From NCBI GenBank assembly GCA_003427395.1, contig BFEA01000738.1:41082-71361 (forward strand): a stretch of 30,280 bases of DNA, read 5' to 3'. Shown piece after piece: positions 10,446-19,640 of the stretch. Position 1 is the first letter of the stretch, and every line of letters begins with the position of its first letter. The notes below the pieces were generated by a model. That model was not told the DNA's origin. It ran no database searches and saw only the letters and a program-made list of their open reading frames with translations. The translations under genes were made by a program, and so were the position numbers. This stretch comes from Chara braunii (taxonomy: Eukaryota > Streptophyta > Charophyceae > Charales > Characeae).

Positions 10446-10876
10446 TTTTATTTGTGTAAATTAATCATTTGGGAAAGGTCCTGCTGAAATAATTTTGTAA
10501 ATTGAATCTGTATTTAGTTGACGTGGCAACAAAGTTGTTAGTGGTCCCAAAATAGCATCAAAAAGTAACAAATGAGAACGAACCGCTCGATGAAAACCGT
10601 CTCGCATGATTCTTGTTTGTGTTAGAATAGTGATGAGACTTGTCATTACTATTTATTTCCATGTTGGATTAAAAATTGTAGATGGTAAACGATCAATAAA
10701 GAAATGGTTAGCAATTGCAAATTTTGGTAATCGCGGTTTGTTTGAATTTTTAAATAATGATGTCTTACATTGTATGCAATTATCGAATATAATATTTATA
10801 TCAGTGATTTTGTGATGCCTGCTCTTGAAAGCATAATATTTGTAAATACGGGAGAGATATTTGAGCAATCATAATA
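10446..10876 (-). pseudogene. DUF6570-like region, copy 2 (frameshifted)
   Basis: Matches copy 1 6566-7021: CIQCKTSLFKN, KFAIANHFFIDRLPS, RAVRSHLLLFD, SIYKIISAGPF. Copy 2 keeps Gln and Ser codons where copy 1 has stops, but has lost one base in the run near 10813 (RAGI-), which shifts the frame. The two copies have thus decayed independently. Confidence 0.65.
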
Positions 10877-11672
10877 TTGTTGTAGAGGTGGAGGTAAGTT
10901 GTCATCGGGACAATACAAACATGATCGCATTCCTTCTAATGTTGCATCATCGTTTATAGAATAATTTGATAAGTCAGTTTGTAATTCGAAGCGTTCACAT
11001 ATGCAACATACTTTTTCCGCTAGAGCATTTGGACTTAAATTATGTATGAGTTCGTCTAGAATTTGTTGTTTTTTTTGTTTTGTGATACTTTCAAATCCTG
11101 CAAGAAAGTCTTTTGTATTTGATGGTTGTTGACGAGCAAGCATTTTTAAACGTGGATGTTTGATTGGAATTGCATTTGGATGGATTTGTTTTTCATTTTG
11201 CTTGTTGTGTTGTTGTTTGTTTTTATTTTTTGTTAGAGCATTTGAACTTTTATCTATGAGTTCATGTAGAATTTTTTTTCTTTTTTTCTTTTGTGATAGT
11301 TTTAAATCTTGCAATAAAGTTTTAGTTATTTGATGGTTGTTGACGAGCAAGTATTTTTAAACGTGTATATTTGATTGGAATTGCGTTTGGATTGACTTGT
11401 TTTTCATTTTGCGTATTGTGTTGTTGTATGTTTTTATATTTTTCATTATGTTTTGTTTTTCGATTCCGATATTTAAGTCGTTGTTTTTTATTAATTTGTT
11501 GTTTTCTATTATTATAAAATTGATGTCGTTTTGTTTTTTTTAATCCTTGTTTTTTTTCATTTTCTATAGATTTACGAATATGATATGTTAATCGTTTGTT
11601 TTTAAGTATTTCATCTTTATTATTATTATATGTTTGACGACGTTTTTGTACAATTTTTTCATTTTTATTCAT
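10877..11672 (-). pseudogene. basic N-terminal region, Helitron copy 2
   Basis: The 11322-11672 frame is identical in protein sequence to 7467-7817; the 10796-11350 frame runs on through CCICERF and CLYCPDDNLPPPLQQYYDC, so it is less interrupted here than in copy 1. It includes the same 211-bp tandem duplication (about 11025-11446). DNA from 11077 rightward is indistinguishable from copy 1. Confidence 0.75.
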
Positions 11673-12513
11673 CGTTAACTTCTTTGTTAGATATATAATA
11701 ATATTATATTTATAAAGTTTTTTTTTTGAATGAATAATTTTGTTGTTGAAATTGTATTGAAGTTATTTTTTAAATATTTTGTTTTTAGTGTTGTTTGTAT
11801 TTTTTTTTCAAATTTTTTAAGATTAAGTATATGTTAAAATTAAAATATGCACATACCTCATAAATCATTGTTCAGCATATTGAAAATATTTCAAGGAATA
11901 CATGACAAAGAAATACAAAAGAATACAAATTGTGAGAAATATCAGTCATTTTGTGTTTCTTGCTTGTTCAATTATAGCTTTCACCGAAGGCTTAAACGTG
12001 CAATTATAGCCTTCACTTAGGGATTTTAGTTAACATTCAATAGAATCAATAGCCCTTACTTAGGGCTTTTAGTCAACATTGGTTGGAATCAATAGGGCCT
12101 TCGCTTACGACTTTCATTTACGGCCTTCACTTAGGGCCTTGTTGAGTTGTAGCCTTGACTTAGAGCTTCAATAAAGAATTATAGCCTTCACTTAGGGCTT
12201 TTAATCAACATTGATTATTATCAATAGCCTTCACGTAGGGCTTTTAGTCAACATTGGTTGGAATCAAGAGGTCCTTTACTTAGGGTCTTCATTTATGACC
12301 TTCACTTAGGGCGTTTATCTTTTGGTTACAGCCTTTGCTTAGGTTTTTCGGTTAGGGCCTTCAAATTGTGCTTTGATCTTTTAGGTACAAAGTTTGTTTC
12401 AACTTTCATGTCTGTGTACGTGTGCGTGTGTGTATGTGTGTATGTGTTTGTGTGTGAAAGATATAGATAGATAGAAAGAGAAAAAAAAAAGAAAAAAAGA
12501 GAAAGAGAGAGAA

Positions 12514-12544
<31 letters not shown>

Positions 12545-12546
12545 AC

Positions 12547-12585
<39 letters not shown>

Positions 12586-12622
12586 TAAAAAAAAAAAAAA
12601 AAAAAAAAAAACCGAGAAAAAG
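11077..12622. repeat. exact direct duplicate of 7222-8767
   Basis: Constant offset of 3855 bases with no difference seen by eye over about 1546 bases, including the CCTTCACTTAGGGC array, the GT/GA repeats and two long A runs. The match stops at the N on one side and at a patchwork of substitutions on the other. Confidence 0.9.
11975..12385. repeat. CCTTCACTTAGGGC-type array (second exact copy)
   Basis: Identical to the 8120-8530 array, part of the exact duplicate. It lies 5' of Helitron copy 2. Confidence 0.9.
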
Positions 12623-12690
12623 AGAGAGAGAGAGAGAGAAAGAGAGAGGGAGAGAGAGAAAAAAAAAAAGACACAGAGAGAAAGACAGAG
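12415..12690. repeat. GT / GA / poly-A compound simple repeat, uninterrupted version
   Basis: The same tract as 8560-8767 but continuing past the point where that copy hits the N, into GAGAGA repeats and then unique sequence. Minus-strand frames of about 100-126 codons across it are low-complexity Ser/Leu/Phe artefacts. Confidence 0.95.
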
Positions 12691-13122
12691 AGATGGTGAA
12701 TGACAAAATTGGAATAACACTTTTTTCCTTGGCTTACAGATGGTTGATTGGAAAAAATGAAAAATATATATCGAAGTGCAAAATCGATTATTTACTGGTA
12801 TTATTGAATTTTGAAATTATTTCTGATATTCTTCGTGAAAAGATCTAATCTACAATTTTTGAAATTTGCGGATTTTTTTGCAAATCCTTTTGACGACAAA
12901 AAATTGTCAAAGTTGCATCTTGCGAATTGCAGGACTCAGCTTGTTGGTACCCCTTTTGTGCAGGGGCCTAGCAGAAAGCAACGTTCAAATTCGTTTGCTC
13001 TAGGATTTGTGTGAACGCCTAGGCATCTTCCCTTCACTTGTTTTTGGGGTTCGCTTTCGCTTGAGGATCAGTCTTTCCTTTTTCAAAAGTCTAGGTTCTA
13101 GAAGAGTTAGCTGTAACTTATT
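12691..13122. other. unique sequence, no gene seen
   Basis: No recognisable gene or repeat. Short frames on the plus strand (12811-13014, 13007-13303) have no domain, and the second lies opposite the broken minus-strand frame that follows. Confidence 0.5.
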
Positions 13123-13929
13123 TTATTTGTTTTTTCGCCTTTTTTTTGTCCCCATATTTGGAATATCATTGATGTTTGCTCCATGCTGGATATCATCAGT
13201 ACTTGCGTTTTCATTTGGAATGGCTGCGAAGTTGTTGTCTGTGTTTGTCGGAAGCATAGGAGGACGTGTAAAAACTTCACTTGTTGTTTCTTTTGAAGCT
13301 TGAGGTACTGCTTCAGTTGCTGCTGCTGTTGACTAGTTTCCATGTGCTCCATTTGTTGAAATTTGACTGTCCGCTTGATCTTTTGATGTCATTGCACTTG
13401 CTGATGATGTCGATGTTGTTTGTTGGGCCGTGAGTGGTTGTGGTGCTAATTTGGGCAATGGATCCATTGACCTTATATTTGTATTGAAACATGCCATTGT
13501 AGAATATCCGAATCTGACTAGCTTTGTGCATTTTTAAAATGTGATACATGTTCCTATCGCTGGTAGTTCGTGTCGTAATGTCAAATCATACACTGTTGCT
13601 TTCCTTAATAAAGGTAACAAATCAAATCATGTGACTCCATTTTTGATTTGTAAAGCTGAGTGAACTGCTTCAACTGCTTCTTGCTGATCTATATTTCCTA
13701 AATACAAATCAATCGATGGCTTATTTAGGTATTCTCGCATTTCTGTATGTATTAATAATCCTTTTTGCCCTATAATCCAAAAAATATCTTTATCTGGTTG
13801 ATCAATATAGGCAGAAAACTCTTTTGATGTTGTATGCATAATTTCTCGTGTCCGAACTTATCTTTCAATTGAAGCTTGAATTTGGTTAAGATAACGTGGA
13901 TGTTTGATATTTGTACTTGTTGTATTCAT
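13123..13929 (-). pseudogene. unidentified protein, about 268 codons, four in-frame stops
   Basis: Reading from the ATG at 13927-13929 to TAA at 13123-13125 keeps one frame of 269 codons interrupted only by TAA, TGA, TAA and TAG, with no frameshift needed. The first 150 residues look like a globular protein (SKEFSAYIDQPDKDIFWIIG, LLRKATVYDLTL, CTKLVRFGYSTMACFNTN). The next 90 are low in complexity (Gln, Thr, Ser, Ala), and the end is TKKRRKNK, a nuclear-localisation-like tail. I do not recognise the family. An OB-fold, single-strand-DNA-binding accessory protein of the kind some Helitrons carry is possible but unproven. It is on the same strand as Helitron copy 2, about 1.4 kb 5' of it, with repeats between. 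Confidence 0.6.
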
Positions 13930-14259
13930 CTTTATCTGTCAACATACACATCAAAAAGCAAAAAGATGCAAAGAAAACAAGATTTATATTTATTTTTAGT
14001 ATTTGGTACAAACATTATTTAAAAAACATTAGTAAATTGTGGGTAATTGAATTTTTTTAACATATATGAAATATGAAACCTTGTGAAATAAATTTTTATT
14101 TATTAATTCTTTATTTTTAAATATATTGTAGTTGTAATTAATTGTGTGTGAACGTGTGTGTATCATTCCTTTATCTCTAATAAAGTAAAATGACTATGTA
14201 GTGGAAGGTGGTTTTGTGGGTGTGTGTAAGTGTTTTTGAGAAGTATGTTTGGAATGGTA
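13930..14259. other. AT-rich sequence, no gene
   Basis: AT-rich with A and T runs; the equivalent of an upstream region for the minus-strand broken frame. Nothing else seen. Confidence 0.5.
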
Positions 14260-14400
14260 TTTGTACTTAGGCCTTCACTTATTGCCATGTTTTTAACTTC
14301 AAATGGTATTTGTACTTAGGCCTTTGCTTTGGGTCATAGTTTGAAATGGTATTGGTATTTAGGCCATCACTTAGGGCCTTTGTAGTTAGGCCTTAGAGTC
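14260..14400. repeat. CCTTCACTTAGGGC-type repeat, diverged
   Basis: Three phrases of the type GGTATTTGTACTTAGGCCTT, with CACTTAGGGCC near 14370. Diverged members of the array family, adjacent to the next microsatellite as at 8120-8767. Confidence 0.75.
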
Positions 14401-14502
14401 TTCATTATCATGGTCTTTGAAAAATTGGATATGAAACTGATCGAAGTTTGATCGAAATTGCAACAAGTCGTTGTTTGTAGAGATAAATAAGACGTAGTGA
14501 TT

Positions 14503-14540
14503 GTGTCTGTGTGTGAATATATGTGTGTGTGTGTGTGTGC

Positions 14541-14612
<72 letters not shown>
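14503..14612. repeat. (GT)n-(GA)n compound microsatellite
   Basis: GT repeats with TATA and GC interruptions to about 14575, then GA repeats to 14612. The same compound order as the other tracts. Confidence 0.95.
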
Positions 14613-14617
<5 letters not shown>

Positions 14618-15480
14618 AGGAAAACGGGGCAAAAGAAAGTAGATGAAAGAGCGATTGAGGGAAAGGAGAAGGAAAATAGCAGAGAGAGAGAGACAGAGAA
14701 AGAGAGATAGCGCAAGGAGATGGCGACAGTGTCAAAATGGCCGTAGGAAGCAGATAACAGCAAGGATGAGATGACGGTAGGGAACAGGGCGACAAAGAGG
14801 AAATGACAGCAGGGGACAAATGGCAACAGCAAGGAGACATAAGCAACTAGGATATTGTAGAGGAAGGAGATGACGGCAGCAGATAAGCAGACTAAGGGGG
14901 CCAAATTTTGTTGAGGAAGACGGGACAAAAGAAACCAGATGAAAGGGTGACAAAGGGATAGGAGAAGGAAAACAACAGTTGGGGAGAAATAGTAGGGGAT
15001 AGCAAGGGCAAACAAAAGTAGGTATGAAAAGAGAAAATGAAGCAGTGAGAAGGAAAGGGAAAAGAGAGCGAGACATGCAAGGGCAGGGGGGTGGAGGGAA
15101 AATGGCGATGTGAGGAGCGAGGAGCAAAAAAGAAGAGAAAAAGGTTGAGAAGGGAAAAGAAAGGGGAAACGTGGCTAGTAAGGGCATGAAAGAAGAAGAC
15201 TTTGAAGTGGGGGGGAAGACCTGGGGGGACAATTTTTTTTGAGGAAGATGGGGCAAAAGAAAGTAGATGAAAGGGCGATTGAGGGAGAGGACAGGGAGAA
15301 CAGTAGTTGGGGAGAAATAGTAAGGGATAGCAAGGGCAAAGAAAAGTAGGTATGAAAAGAGAAAATGAAGAAGTGAGAACGGAAGGGAGGAGAGAGCGAG
15401 ACATGCAAGGCCAGGGGGGCGGGAGGGGAAATTGTGATGTGGCGAGGGAGGAGCGAAAAATAAGTGGCAATGTCCTATGG
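14613..15480. repeat. purine-rich tandem repeat, three diverged units of about 300-330 bp
   Basis: Unit starts are marked by TTGAGGAA followed by a GGGCAAAAGAAA-type phrase at about 14615, 14911 and 15237. Units two and three share GTTGGGGAGAAATAGTA, GGTATGAAAAGAGAAAATGA and GAGCGAGACATGCAAGG in the same order, about 326 bp apart; unit one keeps only its first part before diverging. The plus strand is overwhelmingly A and G over nearly 900 bases. Long minus-strand frames here (up to 328 codons) are Ser/Pro/Leu/Phe low-complexity by-products of the pyrimidine strand, not genes. Confidence 0.85.
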
Positions 15481-15520
15481 GACAAGAGAGACGACTAGGA
15501 AGGATTAGCCAATGGTAGCG

Positions 15521-15570
15521 TTGAGAGAGAGAGAGAGAGAGAAAGAGAAAAAAAAAAATAAAAAAATAAA
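15521..15570. repeat. GA repeat and A-rich tract
   Basis: GAGAGA repeats followed by an A-rich run with T interruptions. It separates the purine repeat from the next CCTTCACTTAGGGC-type array. Confidence 0.9.
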
Positions 15571-15579
15571 ATGGGTTTG

Positions 15580-15840
15580 TGCTTACGCCCTTCAATTTGT
15601 GTTTTGATTTTTTAGTCAGAACCTTTGCATAGGGCGTTAAATTAAGTGTTTTGGGTGGCATGTTTGGGTACTGTGTTATGCCTTTCATATAAAAATTCCT
15701 TGTGTATTGTGTATGCAATTATATCCTTCACTTAGGGTTTTTAGTCAACATTGTTTTGAATCAATACGACATTCATTTAGGGTCTTTGCCTTTTAGTTAT
15801 AGCTTTGGCATAAGTCTTTAAGGGGCTTTGAGCACAAATG
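15580..15840. repeat. CCTTCACTTAGGGC-type array
   Basis: Contains CGCCCTTCAATTTGTGTTTTG, which parallels GGCCTTCAAATTGTGCTTTG at 8501-8520, and ATATCCTTCACTTAGGGTTTT followed by AGTCAACATTG near 15720-15750. The member order resembles the end of the 8120-8530 array. Confidence 0.8.
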
Positions 15841-16079
15841 TTTGGTTACTATCTTAACGCTGTTATTGCTTAATTGCTTTGTCTATTGCGTGTTTGAATT
15901 ATTGTTGTTTACAACGGCATGGTATGATTTATCATGTTCGCTAAATTGACAAGCATGGAGATAAGGAAAAACGGTAGGGCTTTTATGGTGGTCATGATGC
16001 TGATGCCCCTGTTGGTGTCTTGATTGTTGAGCACCACTCATAACACGACTTCTTGTACATGGTTAGGGTTTCAATGAGC
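15841..16079. other. no gene seen
   Basis: Unique-looking AT-rich sequence with no supported frame. Confidence 0.5.
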
Positions 16080-16265
16080 AATTATTGCCTTCACTTAGGG
16101 CTTGAATGTGGAATAATAGCCTTCATTTAGGGCTTCGATTTGCAATTATAGCCTTCACTTAGGGCTTTTATTGAACATTGATGATAATGAATAGCCTTCT
16201 CTTAGGGCTTGTAGTGAAAATCGGTTATAATCATTACGGCCTTCACTTAGGGCCTTTGTTGAAAA
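16080..16265. repeat. CCTTCACTTAGGGC-type array
   Basis: Five close copies of the core (GCCTTCACTTAGGGCTT and variants). AATTATAGCCTTCACTTAGG at about 16145 starts the same higher-order unit seen at 8147 and 8322. Confidence 0.9.
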
Positions 16266-16370
16266 TGAGCTTTTGTGAATGTGCGGATTTTAACACCTCC
16301 CGGGGTCCGGGAACTGTCGCTGCCTCAACATCTTGTGTCTTCTTCTTCTTTTTCTTCAACGAAACTTTTG

Positions 16371-16940
16371 TAGGCGGACTTTGTATCGAAACCATGAATG
16401 TCGAAAATGGTCTGAAACTTAGGGCCTCGCCACACCAATGTTGAAAACTACATTTTTAACATTTTCTCCTCGCCACACACAACGTTGAAATCCGAGATGC
16501 GAAAAAAAAATCAGGAGCTGTCAGAGAAAGGGTTTCGACACCTCCTGTCGAGAAGGACTCGTTTCCCAGCCTGCAACTTGGACATTTTCAACAGTCCTCA
16601 GATGGGATGTCGAATTCTTGCCCGAATGTCAAAAGGGAGAATGCACCAAGGCTTGTCCTATCTTCACTCCAGTTTGTCTCTTTTGTGCATAGGACTTGTG
16701 AGTTCTTCACTTCGACATGCTGTGTGGAGAAGAGGTTTTTTTTGTCGAAAGAGGGAATGTCGAAAATTTCCTAGCATATGTCAAATTTAGTGATGTTTCG
16801 ACATTGGTGTGGCGAGGCCCTTATCTAGGCGGCCTTTGTGTCGAAACTGTGAATGTCGAAAATGGTCTGACAACTGGCGAATGTTTCACGGTTTCTACAC
16901 TGGTGTGGCAAGGAGAGGAGAGTAGACTGTTCAGCAAATG
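16371..16940. repeat. mixed direct and inverted repeats
   Basis: A direct repeat of about 48 bp (TAGGCGG-CTTTGT-TCGAAAC followed by GAATGTCGAAAATGGTCTGA) occurs at 16371-16418 and 16826-16872. A perfect 21-bp inverted repeat, beginning AGGGCCTCGCCACACCAATG, lies at 16421-16441 and 16801-16821. Weaker copies of the CTCGCCACAC phrase occur near 16468 and 16905. It is probably a decayed foldback or nested repeat; small frames here are not supported as genes. Confidence 0.7.
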
Positions 16941-18916
16941 ACATTGACAACATGAGGATGGAAGAGAAAGATACACTCATTACTCAGCAAACCATCGCGC
17001 ATGCCAATAGTATTGAAAACGAATCCGAAATCCCAGATTTTGAAAACACACGAAAAAATCTTTCGAAAAGATAGTACAACGATAATCCCTCGAGGTGTTT
17101 CGTCTGTGCACCGTACACAGACTCTTCAGGAGGAAGACATCAATACGAAGAGATAGGGCCATTCCTCGTCCCTTGCCCTATGCATAGTTAACCAACCCCA
17201 ACTCACAACCGGCCCCTTAATCCCCCAGGTCAACTAGTCAAATTGTTGCTTCAAACAGAAATCGAGACTTGGTTCCATAGCAAGTTGGATTTGGCACTGG
17301 ATTCTTTAAAACATTGCTTTCATGAATCGTTTCTCGTACTGAAAAAAAATCAAACAGAAATGATAAACTGCTCGCATTGAAAGCTGAGAAGAAAAACATT
17401 ACATTTTTTGTTTTTAGATGACCGCATTCTTACCGGTATGACATTTATGTTAAACGCCTCCTAATGTGTAATTATGGGTGCTCATTTTTTTCCTGCTTCA
17501 GCAGACAATTGACTTTTTATTTTCCTCTTTTGTTGTTTTTTTTATTAATGTTATAAAGGTCGGCGGTTGCACACGTGTTGGTTGATATTTGTTTTAAGCC
17601 ATAGCCACTGCGTAAAGCAGACGCTTCGTTTCTGCTGCAAACCACACAATACATGTCTGCATCATCCATACTGGCTTGAGTCAAATGAATTGCCGATACT
17701 GACATGCTGACATTTTTTATTTTTTTGGTGTTTGTTTGATGAAATGTACATCTTTATCAACATTTCTCCTTTGGTTCATTTGACAGACGTTTGTTGTGGC
17801 GTCATCCTCATCAAGGGATTTGAACAAGGTAAGCATAACCGTCGACGTGTGCTCTGTCTAACACAAAGCTTTGCAAAATTGACGAACCACAGAATCATAC
17901 AAAATTGGAGGTCCGCCTCTACTTACGCCAGACACATGTGCCTGCTATGGCGGCCCCTCGCAAGCATGGCGACACCATAGACCTTCAAACCGCTCTCAAA
18001 AGCCATGGCCTTTTCCCGTTTTTTTTTTTTTTTATTGCATGCTTGCCCTTTCTCCTTATCACGAATGGCCGCGTTTTGACTATGCTGCTATTTTCTGTCA
18101 ATATTATCTCTCACACCACCTACCTAAATTCCAGGCTCTGGATTCAATCTGAAGCACAAAACATAAAGTCCGTATTTTCATTCATATCTCTAAGCCAATT
18201 CCCGCTTTCTTAACTACAAAGGATGTGGTGTCATTCTGAATTTGTTACAATTGATGTTTATGTGCAGAGGTTAATTTTTTATTCGGCTTTGCCAAACACC
18301 AAACAGATCATATAATTTTCGATGAACCGCCACTGCCTTTCCACATTTCACCGCAGAGTCTCACAATCGGCATTAGACAGAGTCTGCTGATATTCGTATG
18401 GGGAAAGCCCTAAGGGGAGAGATAAATATTGGCAACTATGGCGAACCTTTCAAACCTAGTCGCCCGAGCAGCCTATGGTTGGTCGTCCCAATGACCGGGG
18501 TCAAAAATGTGTCCTCCTAACCAAAGTTGAGCTATTTTAAGGTTACAGGTCTGTGACCAATCAACCTAAAGCATAACACATGTTGGAATCAATCCCGCAC
18601 CCTCTTGCATACTGCTTACATGCAAGCATGGACAGACATGAATTATATTCGTCATAACGTTGTGAAACAAGACAGAGTATAAAAAAAAATCAGAATAAGT
18701 CACCAAAGTAAATGACAAGAGGACAAGAGGAACCAACCAAAAAGACAGTTGGGTGCTGTTTTTTTGTGTTTGGATCTAACAAAAATTGTGTTTGTCTTCT
18801 TTTTTTTTCCGGAATGTCTTCCCTCATGATTTTCCACGTTTTTGTTTTTTTCCTCATCTATATACTTTGTCGCGCACACTAACCTCTTATCATTGATGCT
18901 CGTTTACATGCCATGA
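16941..18916. other. about 2 kb with no recognisable gene
   Basis: Moderate GC, distinct from the AT-rich left part. A short hairpin GTCTGTG/CACAGAC lies near 17101-17121. Frames of 60-100 codons exist on both strands but show no domain, no composition signal and many T or A runs. GT-AG-like junctions near 17788 and 17829 are not enough to call an exon. Confidence 0.55.
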
Positions 18917-19640
18917 TCGTTTCTAGGACAGCACGTCGGTAACCATCTCGAATCTCCCGCCAAAAAAGAGGAGCGCCTGAAAAAACGGCGTGAGGCCTAC
19001 AAACTCAGACGTAAAAAAAAAACAAGTGACCAACGACAAAAAAAGTTCGATGTCGATGCTTTGTGGCATCGACGTGCACGGCTGCAAAAAAGGCAACAAA
19101 TAGAGGAGCATAAAATGCAGAGACCAACTTCCCTCATGCGAAAAAACCGATACGCCTTAAACGGATGACACGTCAAAAAGGACATTTACCTAAACATTTT
19201 ATCTCGATATACCATATCCGCCTCAAAACCCTCGCTCATGCAAACAAACACGTCAACAATTCTTTGCTATCAGGCTTGACACCGGTCTCCGTTGATATGA
19301 AACAAGCTATTATGAATTGTTTAACAAACCTGCTTGGACCAGATAAACTTGCTAAATTCGTCTGCACCATATGTGACATACTGCACGTTCACACTGATGT
19401 CACTGTCTACTCTGTTCTTGATGTTCATTCACTTGCGCGTACGCATCAAGTCCTCCACTGTCCAGACGAAGATTTGCCTTAACCTCTTCTTGATTATTAT
19501 AATTGTTCTGACATCCACGTTGCATTTTCCAACTTGATGTTTTAACGAGCTAGCATTGATGTTCGAAATCCAGTATCAATACAATTCAATGTATATCTCA
19601 ATTGTGCAAAAACACTTTTCGAAGACATTCTATAAATGCT
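18917..19640 (+). pseudogene. basic N-terminal region, Helitron copy 3
   Basis: An open stretch from 18917 to TGA at 19166 is rich in Arg/Lys (KKEERLKKRREAYKLRRKKK) like the copy 1 N-terminus. After a frameshift, 19165-19479 continues with HIRLKTLAHANK, FVCTICDI and LHCPDEDLP, matching RLKMLARQQ, CCIFDRF and YCPDDNLP of copy 1. Then YYNCSDIHVAFSNLMF and NCAKTLF follow, where the sequence jumps straight to the segment before the Rep domain, so the DUF6570-like body is missing. No 211-bp duplication is present. Confidence 0.75.

Larger units (their letters stand above)
8769..11672 (-). mobile_element. Helitron copy 2, truncated in the Rep domain
   Basis: Collinear with 4908-7817 of copy 1, with a net length difference of about 6 bp. 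Its 3' part (catalytic tyrosine, helicase, protease) is missing beyond the N at 8768. From 8769 to about 11076 it differs from copy 1 at roughly one base in ten by eye; from 11077 rightward it is identical. It is either a genuine tandem second insertion or a separate genomic copy joined here by assembly. Confidence 0.85.

Noticed and set aside
12326-12720. Minus-strand frames of 104-126 codons across the GA/poly-A tract
   Set aside because: Pure Ser/Leu/Phe low-complexity translation of simple repeats.
14386-15718. Several minus-strand frames up to 328 codons that look like hydrophobic membrane proteins
   Set aside because: They are the pyrimidine strand of the purine-rich tandem repeat; three frames overlap with equal length and the composition follows the repeat, not a protein family.
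17732-17980. Small host exon with AG/GT borders near 17788-17829
   Set aside because: Splice-like dinucleotides are frequent by chance and no protein similarity or continuing exon is visible.
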